Shown here in pieces: positions 1 to 10,688 of a stretch of DNA of 64,000 bases. The stretch lies in NCBI GenBank assembly GCA_948567375.1, contig OX419757.1:35960001-36024000 (forward strand), read 5' to 3'. Each line of letters opens with the position of its first letter. The stretch's first letter is position 1. The DNA is from Lunularia cruciata (Eukaryota > Streptophyta > Marchantiopsida > Lunulariales > Lunulariaceae). The notes beneath the pieces were generated by a model, which made no database searches, was not told the DNA's origin, and saw only the letters and a list, made by a program, of their open reading frames with translations. The position numbers were made by a program, and so were the translations under genes.

Positions 1-296
1 AACCACATTATTAGGAGTGATTGCTGTTAATGTGCTAAATACTCCAGGAGGAGGAGACTACAATTAGCTTCAACGGAATGCCTCCCAGCAGAGTAGGTGC
101 TTACACAGGAATTGTGATGGTTACGGAGGTACGATACCGTACAAAAACACCGAAGTGAGCTTCGGGGAAATCTACGGTAACTCGCAGATCTTGCGCATAA
201 ATCGCCACTTGGAACAGCAGCAGAATAGAATGTGAGATAGTGAGTGGATAGACTAATTCCAGAACATCGTGAGTGGGAAGACTAAATAGAGTGAAG
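1..296. other. No recognisable gene
   Basis: I see no coding sequence or repeat here that I can name. The stretch ends where the 3' terminus of the first non-LTR retrotransposon copy begins. Confidence 0.4.
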
Positions 297-1408
297 GCGA
301 CCGCGTAGTAAAAACGAAGGATGCGAATACCCCCTCAAGCAGTACAAGGGAGAGACGAAAAAGTTAAAAGAGAGCTAAGCCCTAATAGAATCTATAAGAG
401 AAATCTGCCTTTCAACACCTAAGATATTTTAGCTATACAAGTCATACACTCTATAAACAATTGGAGAATCCATATAATCTACAAACAATTGAAACATCCT
501 AAAGGACATCACCTAATGTGATTGCTCTCCTATGGATTGCACCAGCCATTGTCCTCTGTAGAAGAATGGACATTAGTTGTCTAGAATATGTTACAAAGTA
601 TGAGAGTGAGAGTGGTTCCCCTTGCGCTTAACATGATAAGTTCTTGCGCACTCTTTGACAAATTCGTCGAACGCCATGTCCATTGCTCCATATAACTCCA
701 AGGCTAGAGGAAAAAAGAGATGACCTCGCTGCATGCTCCTATACTTGGAGACCTTGCAACCGGCTGCTACACTCGCCGCCCATCTAGGGGTGGGTAATCA
801 CTCCCTCCGAAACTGTATCCCGCATGGGGTTTGTAACCAAGACATCCGCTACTATCACTTGATCATCTTGGACTAAGTATAAGTTTACCCTGACACGTGT
901 CGTATGCAAAACATACAAACACTCCCTCCAAACCGAGTATCCACCCTCTCGTGGTATAGCAAACACTATATCCCTAATAGCATCATGGGTAGCTCTACTC
1001 TATCTTCCAAAAAGACACCATGTCATATGGACCGCTGGTACATCTAATGTAGAACCACACTTACAAGTGAGTAATGAAGATGCAGATGGGTGAACCAAAC
1101 CTAAGCGAAACCTCATCTCTATAGAGAAAGTAGCTGGTACAAATCAGAGTGCCCTAATGTTGATCGAGCTAGGATCCAAGAGCTTGCACCTTTGCCGGAG
1201 CAAGAGCTCTAGTAACCTGAAGAATGGACGAGTCAGCTAAGAGAAAATGTAGCGTATACTCACATTGTCGCTCTATCAAGGAAAACTATAAACCTTTAGT
1301 CCAATCGGACGATAATGAAACAAAAGATGGAAATTCTTTTCGTGCCCGTGGGGATAGACTATCTCTCATATGCCGCAATAACATATGGAGAGAAAAAGAT
1401 TACTAAAT
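297..1408 (-). mobile_element. Non-LTR retrotransposon fragment, copy 1 (3' part)
   Basis: This is a 5'-truncated copy of the same non-LTR element found at 2640-4205 and 49073-50705. Read on the minus strand it holds the end of the polyprotein and the 3' UTR. Near 1030-1130 there is a zinc-finger-like run, CKCGSTLDVPAVHMTWC (C-x-C, then H-x3-C). Downstream, near 780-970, lies a segment with VIVADVLVTNP, which I read as the core of a restriction-like (PD-(D/E)XK) endonuclease domain by its place after the finger. Stops and frameshifts break it. The 3' end matches the other two copies up to a shared GCGGTCGCCTT-like terminus and has no poly(A) tail. The family assignment is from motif order and is moderately sure; the endonuclease label is inference. 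Confidence 0.6.
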
Positions 1409-2639
1409 TAGGGTTTAGGAAATGTAATCTCGTAATATTAGAGCTTATACATGTTTACTTCATAGAATCGCAAGACAAAGATCTGAATTTGAATTCCGGA
1501 AGCGTAAGATTTAAATTGGAGACTATACAGTTATAATTCATATCATCGTGAGACAAAGAAATTAAGATAGGGAAATGTAAACTTGTAATAATAGAGCTTA
1601 CTTAGGTTATCTTCATAGCAACGTCAGAGAAAGAATCTGAATTAGACTTCCGGAAGCTTAAATTCTTATACTAGACATCATACAGTCAGTTCCTATTTCG
1701 CGTACTAATGATGAGGTCGGATGAGCAGTATATGTGATGGTTCTCGTAGGTTTTGTAGTGAAGACGCTTTATCGATTCCGGCTGGATGTTGATTCGTGCG
1801 ATGAATGAACATTGTAATACAAAAGTTTCGTTTCGAAGAAACTTTATCGATGTCAATGACATGTGATTCTTCAGACTCGATGTTCAAGCAGGCGCTTAAT
1901 GCAGGAAGGTTATGTCCTACTAACACTTCCCCAGTTTGGACGACACTACGTCGTATCTAGTCTATTCATGCAACCTCGAAAATCACGGCGCCACAGAGCC
2001 TATAGTGAGGTGGGGCAAGTGTGTTCTTTGCTCAACCTCCCCTGGAATACAGTCGTGAATCTTCGGGGATTGTAATCTGTACTCAGTTTACACACGATCA
2101 TCTGTAGCAGTAGTTGTGCGTTTGCTACCTTAGTGCGCTAGTAAAAGCATCCACATCAAGCACCTTGTTTGTTTTTTTCTATCGTCCAATCTTCTTATGC
2201 GGACACTTATATTCTCACGGAGACTTGCACGGAAAGAGAAGATCGATTGAAGATCGGCATAGACAGCTCTGGCTAGCGTGATAGCGTAGTGTCTTCCTAA
2301 GAGTCTGTCCAATTGACGGGAGGACGTCGATAGTGTTAAGAGACTGCCTAGTGGAGGTCTTGTTTTCCTCAAAATTTGCAAGTTGTTGCTGATCTTCGAT
2401 GCAAAATGTATCCCTAGAAAATTATCGTTAGAGGAAATAGAAAGTTAAACTCTTAAACTCTTGCACAGTGCAAGAGGCTGATCGAAGTTGACGAGCTTAT
2501 GGTTTTAAACAAGGGCAGATGAATCGAAGCATATAGAAGCATGCTGATCAAGACATATAAGAAACTGTGAAGCTAACAACAACCCTTCACGACGTCACGG
2601 ACTACCACCAGAGGTCTTAGATTATCAGCCTGAGCAGCC
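1409..2639. other. Unassigned intergenic sequence
   Basis: I recognise no gene here. Two similar phrases near 1400-1480 and 1555-1620 (both with a run like ggaaatgtaa-ctcgtaat followed by tagagctta) suggest an old local duplication. No open frame is long enough to support a product. Confidence 0.4.
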
Positions 2640-2652
2640 TTTATGTCTTGAT

Positions 2653-3549
2653 AGGTCGTTATTTGCACAAGCATTGTGCATTGCCCCTCGCCTTTCCTTA
2701 GGAGGTTTGTCAGGGATGGTTTATGAGCACCTTAGAAATTGCTTCCAAGCAGATGATCTTTCTAGTGGTTTTACCGAGTTATTTCAGGTGGCTGCAACAG
2801 TAGCGAGAGGAGACATTCCTATGTCTGTTAGTCGAGTGTTAGGTGCTAGTCAACTTCTCGCTGTGGAAGAGGACACGGGAGGCATTAGACCGATTGCTAT
2901 TGGAGAGATCTTTTTGCGTTTGGTCAATCGTACCATTGTCCTTCAGCATCGTTCTCACTTTTGACAACACCTTAGTCCACATCAGTTTGGAGTAGCTACA
3001 CGTGGAGGATGTGAGGCTATATCTCTAGGCATTAGAGCACTCCTAGATATCCATCCGGAGTGGGTCGTCCTACATGTGGATGTTGAGAATGCTTTTAATA
3101 GTGTCTCACGTGCATCCATCTTTAGAGAGCTTAGGGAGGTTGGTGGATCCTTGGCGAGTCTCATTCCTTTTGTGCGATCTTTTTATGGCTCTCCGGCTTC
3201 CCTTTACTACCAGCATGGTGGTTCATAGGAGGGAGTCACCGTCTTGGAGTCAGCTGTTGGTACACGTCAGGGAGATCCTTTGGGGGGGCCCTTATTTGCC
3301 ATGGCTCACTTTAGAGCTCTCCTATCTACTACTTTGACCATGCCAAGTTTTGTATTTCCCTCCTTGGCAGATGATACATACATCGAAGGCCATGTAGATC
3401 AGATTAGGCAGGCCTTTGACTACTTAACTACTAAGCTACATCAAGTAGGCTTGAGAGTCAAGGTGTCAAAGTGTAGGGTATGGTCCCCTTTAGGTATCCC
3501 TCCCCACCTTGAGCTTCCAAAAAGTTGTATCACATCCACAGAGACATAG
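2653..3549 (+). pseudogene. Non-LTR reverse transcriptase (decayed)
   Basis: The translated region reads through the classical reverse-transcriptase blocks. An N-terminal block has GGIRPIAIGEIFLRLV (2878-2925), followed by QFGVATRGGCEAI near 2985-3025 and the first catalytic block VVLHVDVENAFNSVSR near 3064-3110, where the first Asp of the active site sits. GTRQGDPLGGPLFAMAH follows at 3259-3309, and the second catalytic block SLADDTYIEG at 3361-3390 with the paired Asp residues. One in-frame stop after the first block (2962) and at least one frameshift between 3120 and 3260 inactivate it. This block style (R-Q-G-D-P and A-D-D) fits non-LTR rather than LTR reverse transcriptases. The protein would copy element RNA at a nicked chromosomal target. 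Confidence 0.8.
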
Positions 3550-3559
3550 AGACATAGTG

Positions 3560-3960
3560 TTTGCTATGGCCCAAGAGAGTGGATACTTGGCTTGGAGGGA
3601 GCGTTTGTATGCTTTGCAGACGACACGTGTTAAGGCAGACTTATACTTGGTCTGAGATGATCAGGTGATAGTAGCGGATGTTGTGGTTACGGACCCTACG
3701 CGGGATACAATTTTGGAGGGAGTGATTACCCATCTCCCTGGATGGGCGGCAAGTGCAGTAGCAGGTCGCAATGTCTCCAAGTATAGGGGCATGCAGCGAG
3801 GCCACCTCTTTGTTCCTCTAGCCTTGGAGTTATATGGAGCAATGGACACGACATTTGACACATTTGTCAGGGAGTGCACGAGAGCTTATCATGTTAGGTG
3901 TTAGGGGGTACCACTCTCACTCTCATACTTTGTAGCATATTTTAGACAGTGTGTGTCTAT
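3560..3960 (+). pseudogene. C-terminal endonuclease-like domain of the non-LTR element
   Basis: The frame contains VIVADVVVTDPTRD near 3670-3710, a conserved FVPLALELYGAMDTTFD near 3808-3860, and then a basic tail. The same blocks occur in copies 1 and 3, where a Cys/His finger precedes them. The V-x-D-V-V-V core followed by a K/R-containing strand is the pattern I associate with the restriction-like endonuclease of some non-LTR elements. That function is inferred, not shown. A stop at 3901-3903 and the deletion upstream leave it non-functional. Confidence 0.5.
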
Positions 3961-4205
3961 TGCTCTACAGAGGGTAGTGGCTGGTGCAATCCATAGGAGA
4001 GCAATCACATTAGGTGATGTTTCTTTGGATGCTCTAGTTGTGTGTAGACCATACAACTTGCATAGCTTGGATATCTTAGGTGCAGTAGGGCAGATTTCTC
4101 ATATAGAATATGTTGGGGCTTAGCCCCATGTTACCTTTTTTGTCTCTCCCTTGTATGGCTTGATGTGGTCTTCCCATCCTTCATTTTTCCTATGCGGTTG
4201 CCTTT

Positions 4206-4841
4206 CTCCTTCACAACGGTGCTTTGAATTCTTCTTTGCACTCGTTAGTAAGAATTGGTTTAGGCACAAAACTCTGTCAACGCTCTGTAAAAGAGGAGTA
4301 CAAAATGTTTCCAAGAAGGTGGGCTATGCGGCACAACTATGACACTTTTAGAGTTGCAAAACTGTTCAGTTGGATATCTAGATGGAAAAAGTAGTCAAGT
4401 TTTAACTGTTGTGAGGCCTACAAAGAAAATTGAATGTAATGTATGTGCTTTTCTAACTCAAAGATGGCATTCATCTGGCTTCAGGCCCAGGTCCTCCAGT
4501 CCTAGGCACCCTTTAACAACGTTCCATCCCAATAGTAAATCAACATAAGGGGGTTTTAGAAATAGTTGTACAAAGCTCTGTTTATTTTAACAGAGATTAT
4601 TACAAAGTGTTTGACTAAATCAGTACAGGGTGTAGGCGGGGGACAAAAAGATACTACTACCGAGTTCCTTATTATTAGCAAAATCCATATGAGGTGGTTT
4701 GTAGGAAATAAGGAATGTGGAGTTTTCCCTTATCACTTTGTAATGCATTAATTACACATTAGGGTTAATCATTTAGGTTAGGGTCAATGGGGTTGTGCGG
4801 TGAAACTAGTGGCAATCAAAAAGGGTGTGATGAACATAGGT
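4206..4841. other. Unassigned sequence
   Basis: No gene recognised. Short open frames here show no family resemblance I can name. Confidence 0.35.
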
Positions 4842-5030
4842 GATGAATTGTGCAAGGAGGAGTAGCGGGATAAGACCAAGAAAATTGATGAAAATAGGTG
4901 AAAATAGGTGATGTAGAGGGACAAGAATGCATTGCACGAGGAGGATGAGTGAGACAAGAACAAGAAAGTTGAGCAGGACAAGAGTGCATTGCATGAGGAG
5001 GAAAAGCAGGATGAGAACAAGAAAATTGAC
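4842..5030 (+). repeat. Degenerate ~55-60-bp tandem repeat, Lys/Glu-rich when translated
   Basis: Three diverged units follow the pattern tgca-t-gag-gaggat, then gacaagaacaagaaa, then -ttga. On the plus strand one frame reads as a charged, coiled-coil-like string with units such as DKNKKVEQDKSALHEEEK, broken by stops. It looks like the remnant of a repeat-containing coding region. I do not recognise the protein. Confidence 0.5.
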
Positions 5031-5299
5031 CGTGTTGTATGAAGATTAGGGTGGACTATGTAAAAATTTCATTTTCAACTAGTACCAGTTACAAAATGAA
5101 TTTCTCATCTTGCACGCTTGTTTATTGCATAGAGTACAAAGCATTGAAGAGAGAAGAGTAGAGCATGTTGACCAAGTGTTATTTTTTAGGTGATTCATGA
5201 ATCAAGCAAGGAGAATAGAGCGAGGAGGACCGAGTCAAATATAACATGTTAGGAGAATAGAGTGAGGAGGAGATAACATGACCAGAGAGAGCACTTGTG

Positions 5300-5366
5300 G
5301 AGAATTAACTAGAAAATATTAGGAAATGCATACAATGGATTATAAAGTTTTGGAGATCTTGGATGA
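5300..5366 (+). pseudogene. Harbinger-type transposase, part left of the gypsy insertion
   Basis: The plus-strand reading that runs up to the left AGTAT target copy (MDYKVLEILDE...) can be continued, after removing the retrotransposon, into the acidic segment at 14205-14260 just ahead of the recognisable transposase. This makes it probable that the gypsy element jumped into the N-terminal part of a Harbinger gene. The fragment is too short for independent recognition, so confidence rests on the target-site join. Confidence 0.35.
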
Positions 5367-5371
5367 AGTAT
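5367..5371 (+). repeat. Target-site duplication AGTAT (left)
   Basis: AGTAT lies directly before the LTR start at 5372 and recurs at 14200-14204 directly after the other LTR. A 5-bp duplication is what Ty3/gypsy integrases produce. Confidence 0.9.
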
Positions 5372-6114
5372 TGTAATACTCCGAGGACAAGAGAAGAGAG
5401 AAAACATAGATTTCACACTCAAACATTTGATGCCCCAAAGGAGCACCTTCTCTTTATTATATAGACAAAGAGGATCTCCTCCAAGGAAGCTCCACCATAG
5501 GATTAGAGACACAAATAGGTGACATGTCAGCAAGCTCCACCCTTGGATTACTTACTTGGATGGGTGACATATCGGTCTAGGTCCTATCTGGTTGGTCAAA
5601 CAAGCTTTGACCAGAGGGAATCTTTTAGGGAATCTTCTTGTAGGAATCTCAAAATCATGTGGGTAAGGTACCATTAGAAAGCTCTCAATGAGAAAAATCA
5701 GGGAGGGAAGGGAAGGCCAGCCTCTCTTCTAGTTTGGGGGGGGGGATGCATGTATTTTCAAGGCCTAATTCATCCGTTTAGGCCTTCAAAATTGCCTTCA
5801 AAGATTTCAAGCATATTTTGGTTCCTACTCTATTAGTAGAAGTCCACTTTTGGTGATACTTCTTTCTAATTTGTTTAGTTCATCATGTGTAACATCCTTC
5901 TAGATGTTACCAAACCAATTCTCACCTTTAAATCATATATCTAGCTATTGGTTCTAAGGTTTTTAAGTCTATTTTGGTTTCTGCCCTATCAGTAGAAGTA
6001 CTCTTTTGGTGATACTTCTATTTGATCTATTTTGACTATCATGTGTAACATCATTCTAGATGTTACCAAACCAAATTTCACATCTAGATCATATGGCTAG
6101 CTCTTGGTATTACA
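5372..6114 (-). repeat. 3' LTR of the chromovirus (long form, 743 bp)
   Basis: On the plus strand it starts TGTAATACTCC and ends GGTATTACA, giving 8-bp inverted termini. It holds a near-duplicate segment of about 170 bp: the phrase with agtagaag...cttttggtgatac...catgtgtaacatc...gatgttacca occurs around 5830-5915 and again around 5990-6070. The same LTR family occurs at 13628, 18025, 18871 and 29919. Confidence 0.92.
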
Positions 6115-6129
6115 GACCTCCCTCTTTTT
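6115..6129 (-). promoter_or_regulatory. Polypurine tract
   Basis: On the minus strand AAAAAGAGGGAGG lies immediately before the 3' LTR, the position where plus-strand DNA synthesis is primed. Confidence 0.75.
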
Positions 6130-6310
6130 AAGATGCAACATCCTCGTTGTGCAATTGTTGCTCAAACACTTGCACCAACATCGGTGCAGGTGTCAAGTTG
6201 GCAGCAGACTCTTAGGTTGCTTCATAGAGGGGGTAACCTTTCCACTATACTAGATAGTACACCTACAGATGGCAAGTGCCAATCATGCATTTTTGGAGAA
6301 TACGATCCAC
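6130..6310 (-). pseudogene. Chromodomain remnant of the chromovirus integrase
   Basis: Minus-strand reading shows EYEVDRILQ near 6283-6310. After a frameshift it shows WKGYPLYEAT, the second conserved half of a retrotransposon chromodomain, near 6215-6250. Chromodomains at the integrase C-terminus bind methylated histone tails and steer integration to heterochromatin. The frameshift and a stop in place of the second Trp break this copy. Confidence 0.7.
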
Positions 6311-6504
6311 TTCATATTCGTCTATGCCATCAATTAGTGTCGGACAAGGTTGAATGCCTTGTGTGGAATGACCCTGGCTTGATCGGGGAGAAAATCTGTG
6401 TAGTAGGGAAACATGGAACACTGGATGGATCTTCATGTGTGGTGGTAGCTCAAGGTGATAGGCCACAGCGCCAACTTGATAAAGAATCAAGAAAGGCCCA
6501 ATAA

Positions 6505-6552
6505 AACAAGGTCTGAGCTTACAAGGTCTGAGCTTACAAGGTCTGAGCTTAC
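6505..6552 (-). repeat. 15-bp in-frame triplication inside the integrase tail
   Basis: The 15-bp unit acaaggtctgagctt is repeated three times in a row at 6506-6550. It translates on the minus strand as CKLRP three times, just before the conserved F-I-G-P-F stretch of the integrase C-terminal domain. Other chromoviruses have one such segment, so this is probably a copy-slippage expansion. Confidence 0.85.
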
Positions 6553-7430
6553 AAGGTCCAACTAATGTGAGGTTGGTTTTCAATAGCTACACTTGATTCC
6601 CAAAATTGAACTCCATGTGCCTATGGTGTGCATCAACATACTACTTCTGTCAATTTTGCACAATCTATAATCTATGCTTGGCGCTCTCTACACCTTGTTG
6701 GATTCTAGAAACAAATGTGTTGACTGCATCGACCTTTGTAGTCACTGGATGGATCTTCATCAAGCTAGAAGGTGTGAAGGGATGCTCACCATGCATGAGG
6801 AAGAACGGTGTGACCTTGGTGGATGCATTCACTAAATTGTTGTAAGAAAATTCCACCAACGAGATTACGGTGTCCTACCTCTCTTGCTCTTCTAAGGTGA
6901 AGCCGCATAACATGTCTTCAATCATGCGATTAGCCCACTATGTTTGTCCATCTGTTTGTGGATGGTAAGCTATGGACATGGCCAACTTGGTTTTGAAGAA
7001 ACCAAAGAGTGTTTGCCAAAACAAATTGATGAATTGAGTGCCTCTATCAATGATGAGTACTCTAGACAAGCCATGGTGAGAGAAGATTGCATCTAAGTAT
7101 AATTGAGCTAGTTGTGGACTGGTCACATCCTTGGTGGTAGGGTGTGCATGAATCATTTTGTTGAGCCGGTCCACAAAGACCACAATGGAGTCAAACCTTG
7201 AGGTGGTCTTGTGTAATTCATAGACGAGATCCATACTCACTTATTCCCAATGTTGGGTAGGAGTAGGGAGAGGTTGAAAGAGCCCTACAGGAGCTTGATT
7301 AAAAGCTTTGTTTTGTTGACAAAGTAGGCAGCTGGGCACATAGTCCATCACGTTGTTGCTCATCTTGGGTCAATAGTAATGGCGTTGGACTGCATCCAAG
7401 GTCTTGTCCACTCCGACATGACCTGCAATG
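6553..7430 (-). pseudogene. Chromovirus integrase (decayed)
   Basis: Minus-strand frames give the zinc-binding N-terminal segment with a CLLCQQNK-like pair of Cys near 7290-7330. The catalytic core follows: SMDLVYELHK (first Asp) near 7205-7240, DRGTQF with the second Asp near 7020-7050, and AYHPQTDGQT near 6938-6970, just before the catalytic Glu region. A C-terminal segment with VEFSYNN follows at 6840-6859. Stops and frameshifts separate the parts. The enzyme would insert element cDNA into chromosomes. Confidence 0.85.
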
Positions 7431-7513
7431 GCCAAATCATGACATTCCGCTAGAATGGTGGTACGTTATTCTAGGATATTTAGGATCCATCATATGCCAT
7501 CACAAAAGTTGAG

Positions 7514-8358
7514 TCATTGGGTTCTGGTGACGCCTTTGGATGATTGCACTTCTACAATCTGTGGATCAGTTTTTGTAGCAGCCAGAATCTTTGGCCAGAA
7601 TTTAGGGTTAATCTTAACCTCTACCACCAAGTTGTTGGCCATTGGCATGCCGGTGAATGCATCTGCAAGTTGCTTCTTACCTTTTATGTAGGTGATTGTC
7701 ATGTTGAAGCATTGTCGCTACTCTGCCTACCAAATCTGGCAATGAGATAGATCCTTTTGCATCTAGAGGTAGACTAGAGGTTTGTGGTCTATCTCTACTA
7801 CAAATGCCTTCTTGCAAAATAGTGCTTCTAATGCTTAGTTGCCAAAATGATGGCCAACTCTTCTCATTCTGTGGTGTGGTAGTTGCGCTCTGCCGGTAAC
7901 AACTTTCAAGAGAAATATGCAATTGGATGTCATCTGTCATGCCACTCTTGTTGTAGGACTGCTCCTATTGCTACGCCTAATGCATCTATAGCCAACTTGA
8001 TTGAACGTTTTGGGTCATACCACTTCAAGATGGGTGCATGTAGCAAGGCAACTTTCAATTCTTGAAAGGCCAACTCTTGTGCAATTCTCCATGTCCACTT
8101 CTTCCCCTTGCCAAGTAGTGCAGTTGGAGAAGTCCTTGATAAATCTACGATAGAATCCCGTTAATCCCAAGAAGCTCTTGAGTTGAGTATGATCTTCAAG
8201 GGCACTCCATTTTTGAATGACCTCTATTTTATCCATCAATATTTGAATGCCCTCTGCACTTACTCTATGCTCCAAGTAGTCTACTTCAGACTTGCCAAAC
8301 TCGCACTTTGAGATTTTGATGTACAATCGATTTTGTCTTAGAATCTGGAGGACCTCTT
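7514..8358 (-). pseudogene. Chromovirus reverse transcriptase end and RNase H
   Basis: After the 2.3-kb insertion the reading resumes with YIKISKCEFGKSEVDYL (8279-8326) and FLGLTGFYRRFIKDFSN near 8125-8175, the thumb and connection typical of gypsy elements. Further on are a damaged RNase H, with remains of the H-Y-L-L-G-like and D-H-K-P-L-like blocks near 7760-7830, and TYIKGKKQLADAF at 7658-7696, the usual end of RNase H. Frameshifts are frequent. RNase H would remove template RNA during reverse transcription. Confidence 0.8.
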
Positions 8359-8363
8359 ATTGT

Positions 8364-10683
8364 CATACTTTTCTGTTCTCTCTCTAGGAACACATAGGGT
8401 GCCTAGCTGTGGAGACTATAGATCAGAGGCTAGAGGTAAACTTGCAATGAATTGACTAAACACGCATGTGACCTTATCGCCAGAACCCTCCTTTCTCGTA
8501 ACTAATATTCTTGCTATCGGGAAGGGTAGTACCGGACAACCTAACCTGTCATCACAACACACACTCCTGGTCTGCTGGTCATCACTTCCAGCATAACCAA
8601 GGAGAAATAAAAAGCAATCCTAGAAGGAAATAATCTAAGCGCAAAGCCCGCACACCAATCCAAGCCAACTGGGCGTACAAACAAGCATACAAGCACAGAG
8701 AGGATCCAATCACAAGAATAAGGCAACAACTCTCTAGACATTTTTTCAGAAAAGAGGTTCAGAGCCTTCTTGCTATTTCATCAAACTCATTTCAACCTGT
8801 ATTCCAAGCCTCCTCCTATCTGTACTTCAAATCTCAACAAATTTCTTCTCCATGTGGGGATTTTCTCTATCTTTTTGATGAGGAAATCTCTGTGCATCTC
8901 ATATAAAAATAACTATATCTGTATATGGATGAAAGTGTTCTAGAATTCAATAGAAAGCCTGTGAGATAAGCTTTCCAATGATATAAAAGACACTTCAATC
9001 AGATCACTACAACTCGCCTGACAAGCTCTCAAAGTTGGCTAGGGTTTTGCAACTTTCACCCTAATTTCGAAATCCCTTTTTTAGGGTTGCTCCTGGTTCT
9101 TGGCAAATTTTCCCCAGATTTCTGATTCAAAAATCCACTTGATCCTCAAAAACACTCTAGCAACTTGAAACCCTCAATCATAGTCACAAGATAGGAGAAT
9201 TGATATCCAATCAAGATGAAAGATAAAATTGCTAGTATCTTTAGCAGAATGTTTTGCATCAGATCTCACTCTTCACAGATCTAGAACCAACCAAATTTTC
9301 CACAATAGCTGGTTGTGTTCTTGTCTAAGCTTTTGCAAATTAAGGTAGTCTAATCCAAACCCAATCCCTAGATGTGGATCAATTCCTGGGCTGGGCTAAC
9401 TTGTAAGCTCTACAAACCCATGTATACTTTATCCAAGACCTTGATTTCTCTCTTTGAATAATTCACATGAAACCTTCACATAGAGGTGCAAAACCTATCC
9501 ACCAACAACTTTGGAAATTTTCATAAGGAAATTTGAACCACAACTTGGGGAGTGACCAAAACTCCAAACCTGGTCATTAGCTCTTCTCCAACACCTCACA
9601 CCTCAAGAGCTTCAACTTCAATCAATCAGATCTGATTTGAGATTAACCCAAAAATGAAATATTTTGTGCTCAATATTGTGAACACTTTTTCTACTCTCCA
9701 ATCCCACTAACAAATAGTGAAAATGTTTCAAGAAGCTTTCTCCATAGCCTACTTTGTGCTCATGGGTATGAATTTTACCCCCCTATTCAATCAATCATAT
9801 CCCTCCCAAAATTGGCTCAAATTGTGTTATTTCTGTCTTTAGATTGTAGCATGTCATCTTCTCTTTCCAACTATGATCTCCTCTCCTCAAATGGCCTCGT
9901 TGAACTCCCTCAATGGTCAAAAAGCTCCCAACTTCTCCCTTGGGACCCCAATCTCTTGCACATTTGTCCTTTAGTCTTTTTACTTTTTGACAAATGGACC
10001 CCACAACTCCACCTTAAAGCTTATGAGCAAAAATTAGGCATTCCCCAACTATAGAAGCACATATATGGTCAAGTCCCAGACATGCTCATAAGTAAGCACT
10101 GGAAGGACAATATGATCCGGATTTTCCATCACCGACTCCATGAATACTACTCCAAAATATATCATTATCCAGTCCCATAAGTCGTCATGGTGTAAAATCT
10201 GAAGCCTAATGAGAAAAGATTTGGGAGTGGTAGATTATGAGCATGGGACATCTCATGCTCAAATGCTTCCTCCAATGCTCCAACACTTGCACTCTGCTAC
10301 AATTCTCACTCCCAACGTCCTTCTCCCCTCAAAAGTCTCCACCACTGGGTTTCTCAGCGCCTTGTATCATTAATCTAGTCCCTATGGGAGCCTGGCGCTA
10401 CGCGAACAAAAACAAATATTTTTTTTGCTTTGCATGTTTTTAGCACTCCCTCGGCAGGGCCCAAACTAAAACACACCCGTCTCTCCACTCGCCCTCATCT
10501 TTATTCATCAGAGCCTTCAAACATGATAAGATTGTAACCCATGTGGCCAATCACATACATGTACATAGATGGCTCACATGGCAACATCTCATCCGTTGGA
10601 TCTAGCATACAATCCACCCAACTAACATGGAGATAAACTATGATAAGTCACTTTTTGACGGCCTACGCAAACCACAACATGAC
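8364..10683. mobile_element. 2.3-kb insertion inside the reverse transcriptase
   Basis: The reverse-transcriptase reading stops at about 10688 and resumes at 8358, so 2.3 kb of foreign DNA interrupts it. The direct repeat ATTGT flanks it (8359-8363 and 10684-10688). Overlapping the flanks, the ends also form a short inverted repeat (TGTCAT at 8361 and ATGACA ending 10684), like LTR termini. The interior has no recognisable protein. It could be a solo LTR or a large non-coding derivative. Part of its 8.55-8.73 kb text (a 'gatccaatcacaagaat' phrase) resembles text at 41050-41080 in the leader of the 33-42 kb element, which hints at retrotransposon leader DNA. The type is undecided. Confidence 0.7.
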
Positions 10684-10688
10684 ATTGT

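Larger units (their letters stand above)
2640..4205 (+). mobile_element. Non-LTR retrotransposon, copy 2, internally deleted
   Basis: This copy keeps most of the reverse transcriptase and the 3' endonuclease region, but the ~0.9 kb between them is missing. In copy 3 the text after the phrase at 49130 runs on for 0.9 kb before the phrase at 50045; here the two phrases meet at about 3540-3550. The 3' UTR ends with the same terminus as the other copies near 4205 and has no poly(A). No target duplication was found. The order reverse transcriptase, zinc finger, endonuclease is that of non-LTR elements with a C-terminal restriction-like endonuclease. Confidence 0.7.

Noticed and set aside
6133-6504. 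123-codon plus-strand open frame
   Set aside because: It is antisense to the chromodomain and integrase tail of the minus-strand chromovirus, and its residues show no family pattern.
8541-8741. 66-codon frame inside the 2.3-kb insertion
   Set aside because: No family pattern, and the surrounding insertion looks non-coding.
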